Source: Dyadobacter sp. CY323 (GTDB lineage: Bacteria; Bacteroidota; Bacteroidia; Cytophagales; Spirosomataceae). Taken from it: 64,000 nt of DNA. The stretch spans positions 1 to 64,000 of the forward strand of contig NZ_JAJUXH010000019.1 in the NCBI RefSeq assembly GCF_021390245.1, in the 5' to 3' direction. The position numbers and the translations under genes were made by a program. Below are positions 51,247-59,825 of this stretch, in pieces; position 1 is the stretch's first letter; each line of letters begins with the position of its first letter. The notes under the pieces were generated by a model that was not told the origin of the DNA, searched no databases, and saw only the letters and a program-made list of their open reading frames with translations.

Positions 51247-52983
51247 ATGAGAGAAACTTTACGCCTTTTACTTTTATGCCTTCTATCAAATTCTGCATTC
51301 GCACAAGTCGACTGTAATAATGTGGGGTTTGAGCAAGGGAACGCAAATGGGTGGGTCCTGACTTACGGGAATGTAGGTGAACAGAATCAGAAAACGGTCT
51401 TTCTGAACGAAACGAATGGCACTCAAAATAACCAGCATTATGTGACCAGCGTTAGCGATGGAAATGATCCCAAAATATCTTCCATTCCAATGGTCGCGCC
51501 AGGCAGTACGCATTCGATCCGAATCGGGAATGTGGTTGAAGGAAGCCATTTTGCAAGAATCCACTCCGAATATACCGTCACCGCCGAAAATACCTTATTT
51601 CAATACAAATTTGCTGTCGTATTGCAGAATACCGGTGCCGATGGGCGTGCGAACCACGAACCCTATCAGAAGCCCGGTTTTAACATTCTTATTTTTGACA
51701 GCAATGGCGAGGAATTGCCATGCAGCAGCTACAACATTCAATTACAGGGAGTTAACACGGTCGATGGTTTCCAGTCTTACGGAGACATTCAATACCGCAA
51801 CTGGACCACCGGCGCGATTGACCTCCGCAGTGTCATTGGAAAAACCATCACGATCGTCGTTACCGCCCACGGCTGTACAAGACAGAGGCATTTTGGCTAT
51901 GCATACATTGACGCAGAATGTTTGAAATCGGAAATTAAAGTGGCATCAAATTGTCCGGATGAAAACGGTTTTTTAACCTTAATGGCCCCGCAGGGTTTTG
52001 GTAAATATCAGTGGAGCAATGGTGCAACCACTCAAAATGTGCAGGTTAAAGCAAATTTGGGTGATAAATACTCCGTTAAACTTAGCCCATTGGGAAGCCT
52101 GGACGAATCCTGCGCATTAAGCCTGGATTATACACTTACATTTAAAAAAAGCGAGGCGACGGTCTCGGAAACGATTTGTGAGGGAGAATCTGTTGCGCTC
52201 GGCGATACCGTGTTGCGGACCAGCGGCATTTATGTCAGGAATGTGAGTAAAAGCAATGTTTGCGACAGTACCGTCACGTTGAATTTGAAAGTCAATCCGG
52301 TGAGTCACTACACGCAGAACATCCGCATTTGCGAAGGTGAAAAGCTGACAGTAGGGGATACCAGCTACACAACGGCCGGCACATATTTTAAAAATATCCC
52401 GCAGGTCACGGGTTGCGACAGCATTGTCACCACCATTCTGGAAGTAATTAGCATTGACCTTTCGGTATCTCCTACATTATCCATCACGCAGGGTGACAGC
52501 ATTCAGGTGGAGGCACTCGCCACGCCGACGGGCGAATACCGGTATCGCTGGGATCAGCCGGGTTTGTCTTGTTCCGATTGCCCCGATCCGTGGGTTTCGC
52601 CACAGGTTTCGACACTTTTCAAATTGCAGGTGACAGACCCGGATGAGGTTTGTAACAAAACGGCCCGGGTTCAGGTATATGTAAAACCGTGCGGCGTTTA
52701 TGCGCCGGAGGCATTTTCACCGAATCACGATGAAATGAATGAGGTGTTCTTTGTGTATGGGAATAGATGCGTTAAAATGATTCGGGAAATGGCCATATTC
52801 AACCGCTGGGGACAAGTTGTTTTTCAAAAAGCTAATTTCCCGGCATCTGATCCGGCCTCGGGCTGGGATGGTACTTATCATGGTCAGCTCACCGAGGCGG
52901 GCATTTATCCCTATAAAGTAAAAGTTGAGCTGAACGATGGATCGGTGATCGATCAGGATGGTTCGGTGCACCTTTTGCGTTAA
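51247..52983 (+). CDS. Secreted protein with CHU_C-type (T9SS type B) C-terminal domain
   Basis: A 578-residue exported protein: signal peptide (about 1-19), an N-terminal lectin-like/jelly-roll domain (about 20-230), then two tandem ~60-residue repeats (ETICEGESVALGDTVLRTSG and IRICEGEKLTVGDTSYTTAG, each ending CDSxVT), and a C-terminal gliding-motility-associated domain (about 490-578: VYAPEAFSPNHDEMNEVF, IFNRWGQVVFQK, SGWDGTYHGQLTEAGIYPYK). The final domain directs secretion through the type IX system and attachment to the cell surface. Role: probably a surface adhesin (inferred). Confidence 0.9.
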   Translation: MRETLRLLLLCLLSNSAFAQVDCNNVGFEQGNANGWVLTYGNVGEQNQKTVFLNETNGTQNNQHYVTSVSDGNDPKISSIPMVAPGSTHSIRIGNVVEGSHFARIHSEYTVTAENTLFQYKFAVVLQNTGADGRANHEPYQKPGFNILIFDSNGEELPCSSYNIQLQGVNTVDGFQSYGDIQYRNWTTGAIDLRSVIGKTITIVVTAHGCTRQRHFGYAYIDAECLKSEIKVASNCPDENGFLTLMAPQGFGKYQWSNGATTQNVQVKANLGDKYSVKLSPLGSLDESCALSLDYTLTFKKSEATVSETICEGESVALGDTVLRTSGIYVRNVSKSNVCDSTVTLNLKVNPVSHYTQNIRICEGEKLTVGDTSYTTAGTYFKNIPQVTGCDSIVTTILEVISIDLSVSPTLSITQGDSIQVEALATPTGEYRYRWDQPGLSCSDCPDPWVSPQVSTLFKLQVTDPDEVCNKTARVQVYVKPCGVYAPEAFSPNHDEMNEVFFVYGNRCVKMIREMAIFNRWGQVVFQKANFPASDPASGWDGTYHGQLTEAGIYPYKVKVELNDGSVIDQDGSVHLLR

Positions 52984-53082
52984 GTACGATTTTTTCGTTT
53001 TTTTTCAGGTTCATGTCTTATTGCGTCATTCTCATTTGTAGTGAGGTTGAAAAGATACTTGATCACTAAAAAAGAGACAAAA

Positions 53083-53652
53083 ATGGGAACGTTAAGCACA
53101 TTCAATTTTCTGACATTAAACGGATTCTACAAAGGCGTTGATGAGGATATCAGCTGGCACCGCCACGGCGGTGACGAAAGTAGTTTTGCTTCTGAACAAA
53201 TGGAAGGGAGAAAATCAATTCTGGTTTTTGGACGCGTTACATATGAGAGTATGTCGAGCTGGTGGCCTACTCCGGCGGCCCTGGAAACGATGCCTGACGT
53301 GGCAAAAGGCATGAACGAATCGTCCAAAATTGTTTTTTCCACCACAATGGAATCTGCCGATTGGGAGAACACCACACTGATCAGAGGCAATTTGATCGAG
53401 GAAATCAAAAAGCTGAAAGCCGATCCCAATGTGCAATTGACGATCCTGGGAAGCGGAAGTCTGGTAGCGCAGCTGGCAGATGCCGGACTCATCGATCACT
53501 ATGCCATAATGATCGATCCCGTCGCGATCGGCGAAGGAACTGCATTGTTTTCAGGCATGAAAACCAAGCTGGATCTGAAATTGGTCGATACGCAGACTTT
53601 TAATAGTGGCGTTATCCTGGTTAATTACATCCCTTTGGAGAGAAGTTTGTGA
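53083..53652 (+). CDS. Dihydrofolate-reductase-like (RibD_C) family protein
   Basis: A 189-residue protein from ATG 53083; the earlier GTG at 53041 adds 14 residues that do not fit the family. The RibD C-terminal / bacterial DHFR-like fold is seen in FGRVTYESMSSWWP, VFSTTMESADWENTTLIRG and LTILGSGSLVAQLADAGLID, an NADPH-binding Rossmann-like pattern. These enzymes are often annotated as riboflavin reductase-like; the substrate is unknown. The gene has its own upstream space. Confidence 0.88.
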   Translation: MGTLSTFNFLTLNGFYKGVDEDISWHRHGGDESSFASEQMEGRKSILVFGRVTYESMSSWWPTPAALETMPDVAKGMNESSKIVFSTTMESADWENTTLIRGNLIEEIKKLKADPNVQLTILGSGSLVAQLADAGLIDHYAIMIDPVAIGEGTALFSGMKTKLDLKLVDTQTFNSGVILVNYIPLERSL

Positions 53653-53709
53653 AGACTGACCCAGTGAAGATACCGATGTGAGATTTTACACTTGTTATGT
53701 AAAGGCAAT

Positions 53710-54342
53710 ATGATACCATTTACAAAATTACCATTCAAGATCAACCAGGTTTACTTGACGTCGGATACCCATTATGGGCACAAGAATATTTGTTCGGCTA
53801 CTACATCCTGGGAAGCAGAGAATGCAGCTAACTGCCGGATTTTCAGTAGTATACCAGAAATGAACGATGCGATTGTGAATGGGATTAACGCAGTGGTACG
53901 AAAGACGGATTTGTTAATCCATTGCGGCGACTGGTCATTTGGAGGTAAGGAAAATATTTCGATTTTCCGGGAAAGGATCGTTTGCGACAATGTGATCTTA
54001 ATTCAGGGAAATCACGATCATCATGTGTCCCCGGAATTCCTGGAATTCACCCATGACTTTCTCGCTTTTCACCAGATCGGTTTTTTTCAGGTTGAGTCAT
54101 TGAAATTTGTGTGCGCCCATTATCCCATGGCGATCTGGCATCAATCACATCATGATGTACCCTTGTTTTACGGACACGTACATGGTTCGTACGAGAACGT
54201 AGGTAAATCGTTAGATGTAGGAATTGACAATATTTATAAGTTGAAACAGAGGTATACGCCAATTTCTTTGCAGGAGGCTTACAGTATTTGCCAGAAGAAG
54301 CCGGCGTTTTTAGAATCACACCATAACGAATTCACGAGTTAA
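53710..54342 (+). CDS. Calcineurin-like metallophosphoesterase
   Basis: A 210-residue soluble enzyme from ATG 53710 (a TTG at 53692 is less likely). It has the five metallophosphoesterase blocks: YLTSDTHYGHKNI, DLLIHCGDWSFGG, IQGNHDHHV, CAHYPMA and YGHVHGS. These bind two metal ions and hydrolyse phosphoesters. The type resembles YfcE-like and DUF-class phosphodiesterases. Substrate unknown. It is not obviously in an operon with its neighbours. Confidence 0.93.
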   Translation: MIPFTKLPFKINQVYLTSDTHYGHKNICSATTSWEAENAANCRIFSSIPEMNDAIVNGINAVVRKTDLLIHCGDWSFGGKENISIFRERIVCDNVILIQGNHDHHVSPEFLEFTHDFLAFHQIGFFQVESLKFVCAHYPMAIWHQSHHDVPLFYGHVHGSYENVGKSLDVGIDNIYKLKQRYTPISLQEAYSICQKKPAFLESHHNEFTS

Positions 54343-54410
54343 CCTTATCAGATAATAACTGATCCGGTGCATCATTATCTATAACTCTAACATCCCATTT
54401 GAACCATAAT

Positions 54411-54764
54411 ATGGAAGAATACATCGTTTTCATGCGCCTGGACCTCATTACCAAAGATGCGCAGCCTTCGCCTGAGCAGATGCAGGTCTATATGAAACAG
54501 TACCAGGATTGGGTAGGAGGGATTGCGGCGCTGAATAAGTTCGCGGGAGGGAAAGGATTGTCGACAGAAGGTAAAGTGGTGACTTATGGCGATGTGGTGA
54601 CGGATGGACCATTTGTCGAGCTGAAAGAATCCATTGCGGGTTTTATTATAATAAAAGCCGAAAGTCTGGAAGAAGCAACGGAGCTCGCCAGCGCTTGTCC
54701 GATTCTGAAAGGTCCGGGAAATAGTGTCGAGGTCAGGAAGATCTCTCAGGTTCATCCCAACTAA
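54411..54764 (+). CDS. YCII-related DGPF protein
   Basis: A 117-residue protein from ATG 54411. It contains the DGPF motif (VVTDGPFVELKESIAG) of the YCII-like family and the catalytic-looking surrounding residues, a ferredoxin-like fold. It lies 15 bp upstream of a long sigma factor. This pairing is the genomic signature of the ECF42 sigma-factor group, whose regulons usually include DGPF genes. Confidence 0.93.
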   Translation: MEEYIVFMRLDLITKDAQPSPEQMQVYMKQYQDWVGGIAALNKFAGGKGLSTEGKVVTYGDVVTDGPFVELKESIAGFIIIKAESLEEATELASACPILKGPGNSVEVRKISQVHPN

Positions 54765-54779
54765 CTTTTTGGCTGGTTC

Positions 54780-56015
54780 ATGCATTCAGCAGAGCTTATT
54801 CCGCACCTGTTCAGGACAGAATATCGGAAGATCGTCTCGGTACTATGCCGCCGGTTCGGATTTCAGAAAATTGAGGTTACGGAAGACATTGCCAGTGACA
54901 CGTTTCTTACGGCTGTACAATCGTGGGGGATCGAAGGAACTCCGCCGAACCCGGCTGGCTGGCTGTACCAGGTTGCCAAAAATAAGGCTAAAAATCACCT
55001 GCACCGACATGCCATTTTGGAAGAAAAAATCCTTCCGGAAATTAAATCTGAAATGCATTCGGACGAAAATGAAATTGATCTGTCGCCGCAAAATATTAGT
55101 GATAGTCAGCTGCAAATGATGTTTGCGGTTTGTCACCCGGCTGTTTCTACGGAGTCTCAGATAGGTCTTGCTCTCCGCATTCTCTGCGGGTTTGGGATTG
55201 AAGAAATCGCGGACGCATTCCAGACTAACAAGGATACGATCAATAAACGGCTTCTGCGCGCGAAGGAGAAGCTCCGTGCAAAAAAAATTGCCATTGAGCT
55301 GCCCGCTACCACGGAAATCGAAGCCAGGCTGGAGCCAGTTTTGACTACCATCTATTTGCTGTTTAACGAGGGATATTATTCAATTAGTAAAAATAAAAAC
55401 CTGCGAAAAGAGCTTTGTTTGGAGGCAATGAGGCTTTGCACGATGCTGATAGAAAACGAGCCGACCAACAAGCCACAGGTGAATGCATTGCTTTCGTTGA
55501 TGTGTTTTCATGCGTCCCGGTTTGACGCGCGAATGAACGAGCAGGATGAGCTGGTGATTTATGAAGAGCAGGATACCGCCTTATGGAACGTCGATCTGAT
55601 CAGTAAAGGCGGCTACTTTTTGCAGCGCTCGGCCAGTGGAAATACGCTTTCAAGGTATCATCTTGAAGCTGGAATTGCTTACTGGCACACTCAAAAGGCA
55701 GATTCAGCGGAAAAATGGAAAGGCATTTTGCAGAATTATGATCTGCTCCTTCAAATCAGGTATTCGCCCGTCGCGGCATTGAACCGCACGTATGCATTGT
55801 CCAAAGTATATGGAAATGAAACGGCGATCCGTGAGGCGGAAAGGCTTGGCCTCACGGAAAACCATTTTTACTATCTGTTGCTGGGGGAATTGTATAAAGA
55901 AATTGATCCAAAACAGGCTTTGGAAAACCTGGAAAAAGCATTCGCATTGGCGAAAACAGAAACCGAAACTCAAGCGATCCGGAAAAAGATCGCGACGATT
56001 TCCCATTTGCACTAA
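54780..56015 (+). CDS. ECF42-type sigma factor with long C-terminal extension
   Basis: A 411-residue sigma factor. Region 2 spans about 10-75 (DIASDTFLTAVQSWGIEG, GWLYQVAKNKAKNHL) and region 4 about 110-170 (LRILCGFGIEEIADAFQT, INKRLLRAKEKLRAKK). The last ~230 residues are an extension with a DUF6596-like helical block (LFNEGYYSI, LMCFHASRFDARM) and TPR-like helices toward the end (LLGELYKEIDPKQALENLEK). The extension is thought to control the factor in this group, which has no anti-sigma factor. The DGPF gene precedes it. Confidence 0.93.
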   Translation: MHSAELIPHLFRTEYRKIVSVLCRRFGFQKIEVTEDIASDTFLTAVQSWGIEGTPPNPAGWLYQVAKNKAKNHLHRHAILEEKILPEIKSEMHSDENEIDLSPQNISDSQLQMMFAVCHPAVSTESQIGLALRILCGFGIEEIADAFQTNKDTINKRLLRAKEKLRAKKIAIELPATTEIEARLEPVLTTIYLLFNEGYYSISKNKNLRKELCLEAMRLCTMLIENEPTNKPQVNALLSLMCFHASRFDARMNEQDELVIYEEQDTALWNVDLISKGGYFLQRSASGNTLSRYHLEAGIAYWHTQKADSAEKWKGILQNYDLLLQIRYSPVAALNRTYALSKVYGNETAIREAERLGLTENHFYYLLLGELYKEIDPKQALENLEKAFALAKTETETQAIRKKIATISHLH

Positions 56016-56022
56016 CCGTCTG

Positions 56023-56520
56023 CTACGCTCCCCGATACGCCTTCTCCAAAGCAGCAAGATCCATCTTTTTCATTTCCATCATGGCTGCAAAGGCGCGCTG
56101 ATAGCCCGGGTCGTCCGGATTTGAACCCATTTCTTCCAACATTGTCGGAACCACCTGCCATGAAACGCCATATTTGTCTTTCAGCCAGCCGCATTGCTGC
56201 GCATTAGGATCGCCGCCTTCGCCGAGCTTTTCCCAGTAATAATCGATTTCTTCCTGGGTTTTACAATCGACAATGAACGAGATCGCCTCATTGAATGTGA
56301 ATACCGGGCCGCCATTCAGGTTTACAAATGTCTGACCGTCAAGCTCGAATTCGACGGTCATCACCTGTCCGGCTTCCTGGCCATGGATTTCCTGGCCTAC
56401 ACTACTGTAATAGGTTGTCTTCGTTATTTTCGAATTTTTGAAAATGGAAGTGTAAAACTTCGCAGCTTCCTCGGCCTGGTCCGCGAACCAGAGATTTGGT
56501 GTGATTTTTTGTAATGCCAT
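56023..56520 (-). CDS. VOC-superfamily protein (PhnB/3-demethylubiquinone-methyltransferase-like)
   Basis: A 165-residue protein with the PhnB-type VOC fold: ITPNLWFADQAEEAAKFYTS, GQVMTVEFELDGQTFVNLNG, GWLKDKYGVSWQVVPTML. It is often annotated as 3-demethylubiquinone-9 3-methyltransferase, but no methyltransferase motif is present, so the name is misleading. It is convergent with the ECF42 sigma gene with 7 bp between stops; VOC genes are frequent members of ECF42 regulons. Confidence 0.9.
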   Translation of the reverse strand: MALQKITPNLWFADQAEEAAKFYTSIFKNSKITKTTYYSSVGQEIHGQEAGQVMTVEFELDGQTFVNLNGGPVFTFNEAISFIVDCKTQEEIDYYWEKLGEGGDPNAQQCGWLKDKYGVSWQVVPTMLEEMGSNPDDPGYQRAFAAMMEMKKMDLAALEKAYRGA

Positions 56521-56624
56521 GTCTTTGAATGTTTTCTGATGAATTTGTTGAACAAAATTAACGTCAGCCTACATCCTGGCTACTGTGTAAAACCGACAAA
56601 AAAGAGGGGCAATCACGCCAGCGT

Positions 56625-57959
56625 TTACTTTCCTTTGGCTGCTCTGGCTTTGCGGAAACGATCGAAGAAATAACTGTTGACGCGAATGAAGATGAAAAGT
56701 CCAATGAGGATCAAAACCGCATTGAGCTTATAAGAAAACCCGACAAATTTTTCCTTTCCGTCCAGCGTAAGTTCGAAACGGAGCCACGAGCGTTCGGCGC
56801 TCGTCGTTACCTTGTCAAATGGCATGGCTTCGTCGTAAACGATTTCGGTTATAAAACGGCCGGTAGTATCCATATAGCCGTATTTACCATTCATCCGGAC
56901 CATCGAAATGCCGTGATTATAGTAGGAGGCGAAATCATATTTTAGTGGGGTTCTGATCTTTCCCTTTTTGTCGATATGTCCAAATTTTCCATTGATAGCG
57001 ACTGCCGAACGGTCTTCTTCGGTGAAGCCCGTGGCCTCGTCGTACAAAAAGTCGATCCGTGTTTTGCCGGTTTTGTCAATGCAGCCCCATTTGTTATCTT
57101 TTTTTACCCAAAACAAACCTGCAGTAGGTTTCCGCGTATCGGTATACAAAAACGGAACGATGATGTCGCCGGTGAAGACATTGATATACCCAAACTTGTT
57201 ACCGTACTGCACACGTTCCATACCCTGACCGGAAAATTCGTAGGTCGGGTCAATATCGTCGAGCGAAACCGGCACTTTCAGGATCATATTTTTATCGATG
57301 ATGCCGTATTTACCATTATAAAGGAAGTGGTAAATGTATTTCGATTCTTTAATCTCTTTTTCGATGAATGGGCTGAAATTCCAGTTCAGGATAAAAAGAT
57401 CCTTCTTTTTCCACCAGATCACATCTTCTTTGCAATCGTGGCTGCATAAGAATTCTACTTCGGCCTTCGAAATCAGAAAGTCGTTTTTAAAGTAGTGAAT
57501 GGGAATCTTATAAATGGTATTTCCCTCATTATCAATGTAAGACAAGCCGTACTGTTTTCCTTCCGGGTAAATAACCCAGGTTTTTCCGTCGCGAAATTTG
57601 TCAGTAGAAATGTAAGCTGGTTCTATCACCACCTTGCCTTGTTTATTAATAAAACCATGTTGGAACACGCCATTCGAATCCGGTGTCATCGGAACAAATT
57701 CGGCCAGGCCTTCCGAAAATTCACCAATATCCCGAAATGCGGGACTTATTCTTTTTCCATCCGCGTCGAGAAGAAAGGTTTCGTACGACCGGCAAGGAAT
57801 TGCTACTTTTTTTGCTACATATACGCCATTATACTCGCGATATTCATTGTACTCTTTGATCCACGCCTTCCCCGCAGAGGTACCGGACTGGGCAAACAGA
57901 TACTGGGTTTGAAGCAGGGTTAGCAGGAATAGGAATAAACGAAAAGCCGAAAGAAACAT
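56625..57959 (-). CDS. WG-repeat protein with C-terminal membrane anchor
   Basis: A 444-residue exported protein: signal peptide (about 1-23), then WG repeats (GFINKQGKVVIEPAY, KYGIIDKNMILKVP, KFGYINVFTGDIIVPF, KWGCIDKTGKTRIDF, KFGHIDKKGKIRTP, KYGYMDTTGRFITE) and a C-terminal helix (about 413-428) followed by a basic tail. The repeats probably form a beta-propeller-like binding surface in the periplasm, with the tail cytoplasmic. Function is unknown. Confidence 0.88.
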   Translation of the reverse strand: MFLSAFRLFLFLLTLLQTQYLFAQSGTSAGKAWIKEYNEYREYNGVYVAKKVAIPCRSYETFLLDADGKRISPAFRDIGEFSEGLAEFVPMTPDSNGVFQHGFINKQGKVVIEPAYISTDKFRDGKTWVIYPEGKQYGLSYIDNEGNTIYKIPIHYFKNDFLISKAEVEFLCSHDCKEDVIWWKKKDLFILNWNFSPFIEKEIKESKYIYHFLYNGKYGIIDKNMILKVPVSLDDIDPTYEFSGQGMERVQYGNKFGYINVFTGDIIVPFLYTDTRKPTAGLFWVKKDNKWGCIDKTGKTRIDFLYDEATGFTEEDRSAVAINGKFGHIDKKGKIRTPLKYDFASYYNHGISMVRMNGKYGYMDTTGRFITEIVYDEAMPFDKVTTSAERSWLRFELTLDGKEKFVGFSYKLNAVLILIGLFIFIRVNSYFFDRFRKARAAKGK

Positions 57960-58024
57960 CCAGGACGTGTTATTTGATCAGATCTGATTATGAAAAGAAT
58001 GGCTAATATAAAAAACCGGGCCTT

Positions 58025-59635
58025 TCAAAGTTGATTCCTGGTTACTTTATTATTAAACATCCGGGTTGCCAGCTGCTTGGCTTCGTCGGTAACTTCGCTG
58101 GGATAAAGGTTTAATTCCAGAATGCGGATTGCATTTGTGTCCGTGAGTACACCGGTCTTAATCTTGTAGTCGAATATAAGCTGGTCGCTCTCAACGGTTT
58201 CTGTAAAATGGAAAGTCTTGAAAGTGTCTGTCAATAGATCGGCCAGTTGAAGATCGTGGGTAGCTGCGAAGACGAGGTTGTCATGTTTGGTCAGATACTC
58301 CAGTACCGCTTTTCCGGAGGCTACACGCTCAACAGTATTGGTACCTTTGAACATTTCATCCAGTAAAAAGAGATTTTGAAAGCCGGATCGACTTTCTTCC
58401 AGCAACGCTTTCACGGCCAGCACTTCTTCGAAATAGTAACTTTTTTCATTCAACAAATCATCGGAAATCCGTATCGCAGAATTCACTTTCAGCATGGGGA
58501 TCCGGAATTCCCGGGCAAAGCAAGTGTTGATAGTCTGGGCAAGGATCGCATTAATGCCAATGGTCCGGATGAATGTCGTTTTGCCGGACATATTAGAGCC
58601 GGTCAGCAAAGCCGATTTACCAGTAATGTCAATGGAATTGGCGACGGATTGATAGATGAGAGGATGATAAATATCGACCGCAGTCAGTCTTTTTTTGTTT
58701 TTATCAATCGACGGAATGCAGAAAGATGGCAATTCGTCGCGCAGAAAACTGATCGACATGGCTACGTCGGTCTCTCCGATGTAGGTGTAAATTTCCTGGA
58801 TCTCGGTCCTTTTCTTATCGAGTTGATTCAGAACATGATAAAGTGCCAGTGGTTCGATCAGGAAAAGGGCTTTTATCAATTCCAGAATATGTTCGACCAA
58901 AAGTCCGATTTCACTTTGCAGCTTCGCTTCCAATCTGAAAATAGACATCGGAACGCCCAGGCTTTCAATGGCTGCAATGGATTTCCGGATTTCAGGGTGA
59001 TCGTCCCCCATGCCTTCAAGCTCCGAGATTTTCTTAGCTGCCCAGGTCATCCTCGACAGTTGCGGAATAGAGTTCGCGTATTGGTACAGATTATTTTTGT
59101 TCCAATAATGAAAACCGAAATTGACCGCCAGTAACACAACCAGCGCAATAAACGCTTGCGGGAAAACAAACAAAAGCAATACGGAACTCACGGAAGCCAA
59201 TGACAAAAGTGGGATAATCCAAAACCAGCCCGGCTTTTGTATGTGCTCCCTCAAAAACAAGGACACTATGTAGTAGGCATTTGTGCTTTGCAGCGTTCCG
59301 AGTTCAAGCAGAACCGCATCTTTTAATTCCGGTTTATCCTTGAAAATTTTTACCTTTTTCTCAAACCGCTCTGTGCGGAGAGTATCATCAGGAATGGTCC
59401 GCAGTGTATGATAAAGAAACTGTTGTCCCACTTTTGAAACCGTGCGATCGATGAACATAAACACTTCTTCCATATCCAGATCCTGAAACGTCCGGTCTGA
59501 AATTACCTGGTGAAAGCGTTTTTTATCAGTTAAATGGAAGAAACGTTCGACATTAAAAAAGTCGATCGTTTCTTGTTTTATTTTATGAGCATGTTCTTTA
59601 AGCCTGGCAAGCTGTTTCTTTTTGGATTCGGGCAT
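58025..59635 (-). CDS. MutS-family ATPase with internal membrane segments
   Basis: A 536-residue MutS-related protein with no mismatch-recognition domain. Residues 1-135 are helical and include the lever-like part; two hydrophobic helices occupy about 136-176. The C-terminal ATPase has Walker A GSNMSGKTT at 346-354, Walker B FLLDEM, then FKGTNTVERVASGKAVLEY and FAATHDLQLADLL. Lacking the mismatch-binding domain, it is unlikely to be a mismatch-repair protein. The membrane helices suggest action at the inner membrane; function is unknown. Confidence 0.88.
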   Translation of the reverse strand: MPESKKKQLARLKEHAHKIKQETIDFFNVERFFHLTDKKRFHQVISDRTFQDLDMEEVFMFIDRTVSKVGQQFLYHTLRTIPDDTLRTERFEKKVKIFKDKPELKDAVLLELGTLQSTNAYYIVSLFLREHIQKPGWFWIIPLLSLASVSSVLLLFVFPQAFIALVVLLAVNFGFHYWNKNNLYQYANSIPQLSRMTWAAKKISELEGMGDDHPEIRKSIAAIESLGVPMSIFRLEAKLQSEIGLLVEHILELIKALFLIEPLALYHVLNQLDKKRTEIQEIYTYIGETDVAMSISFLRDELPSFCIPSIDKNKKRLTAVDIYHPLIYQSVANSIDITGKSALLTGSNMSGKTTFIRTIGINAILAQTINTCFAREFRIPMLKVNSAIRISDDLLNEKSYYFEEVLAVKALLEESRSGFQNLFLLDEMFKGTNTVERVASGKAVLEYLTKHDNLVFAATHDLQLADLLTDTFKTFHFTETVESDQLIFDYKIKTGVLTDTNAIRILELNLYPSEVTDEAKQLATRMFNNKVTRNQL

Positions 59636-59825
59636 GTTGATGAATTAGAGTATCCGTTGTGAAAATGGTTATTTTCCGCGGTTTTACTGCATTCGTTGAT
59701 CGTTAATCCATTCATCCAAAGAACCTGAACCTCATTATAGTTGCCGCAAGGATAAATGCATCAAAAGAACCTTAATTGCAGTACTGTGAAAGTAACTGTC
59801 CATTACTTACTCTAAACTCAACCTC

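Noticed and set aside
56968..57923. Long antisense frames over the WG-repeat gene
   Set aside because: They have no domain, signal or codon pattern of their own and only mirror the repeats of the opposite-strand gene.
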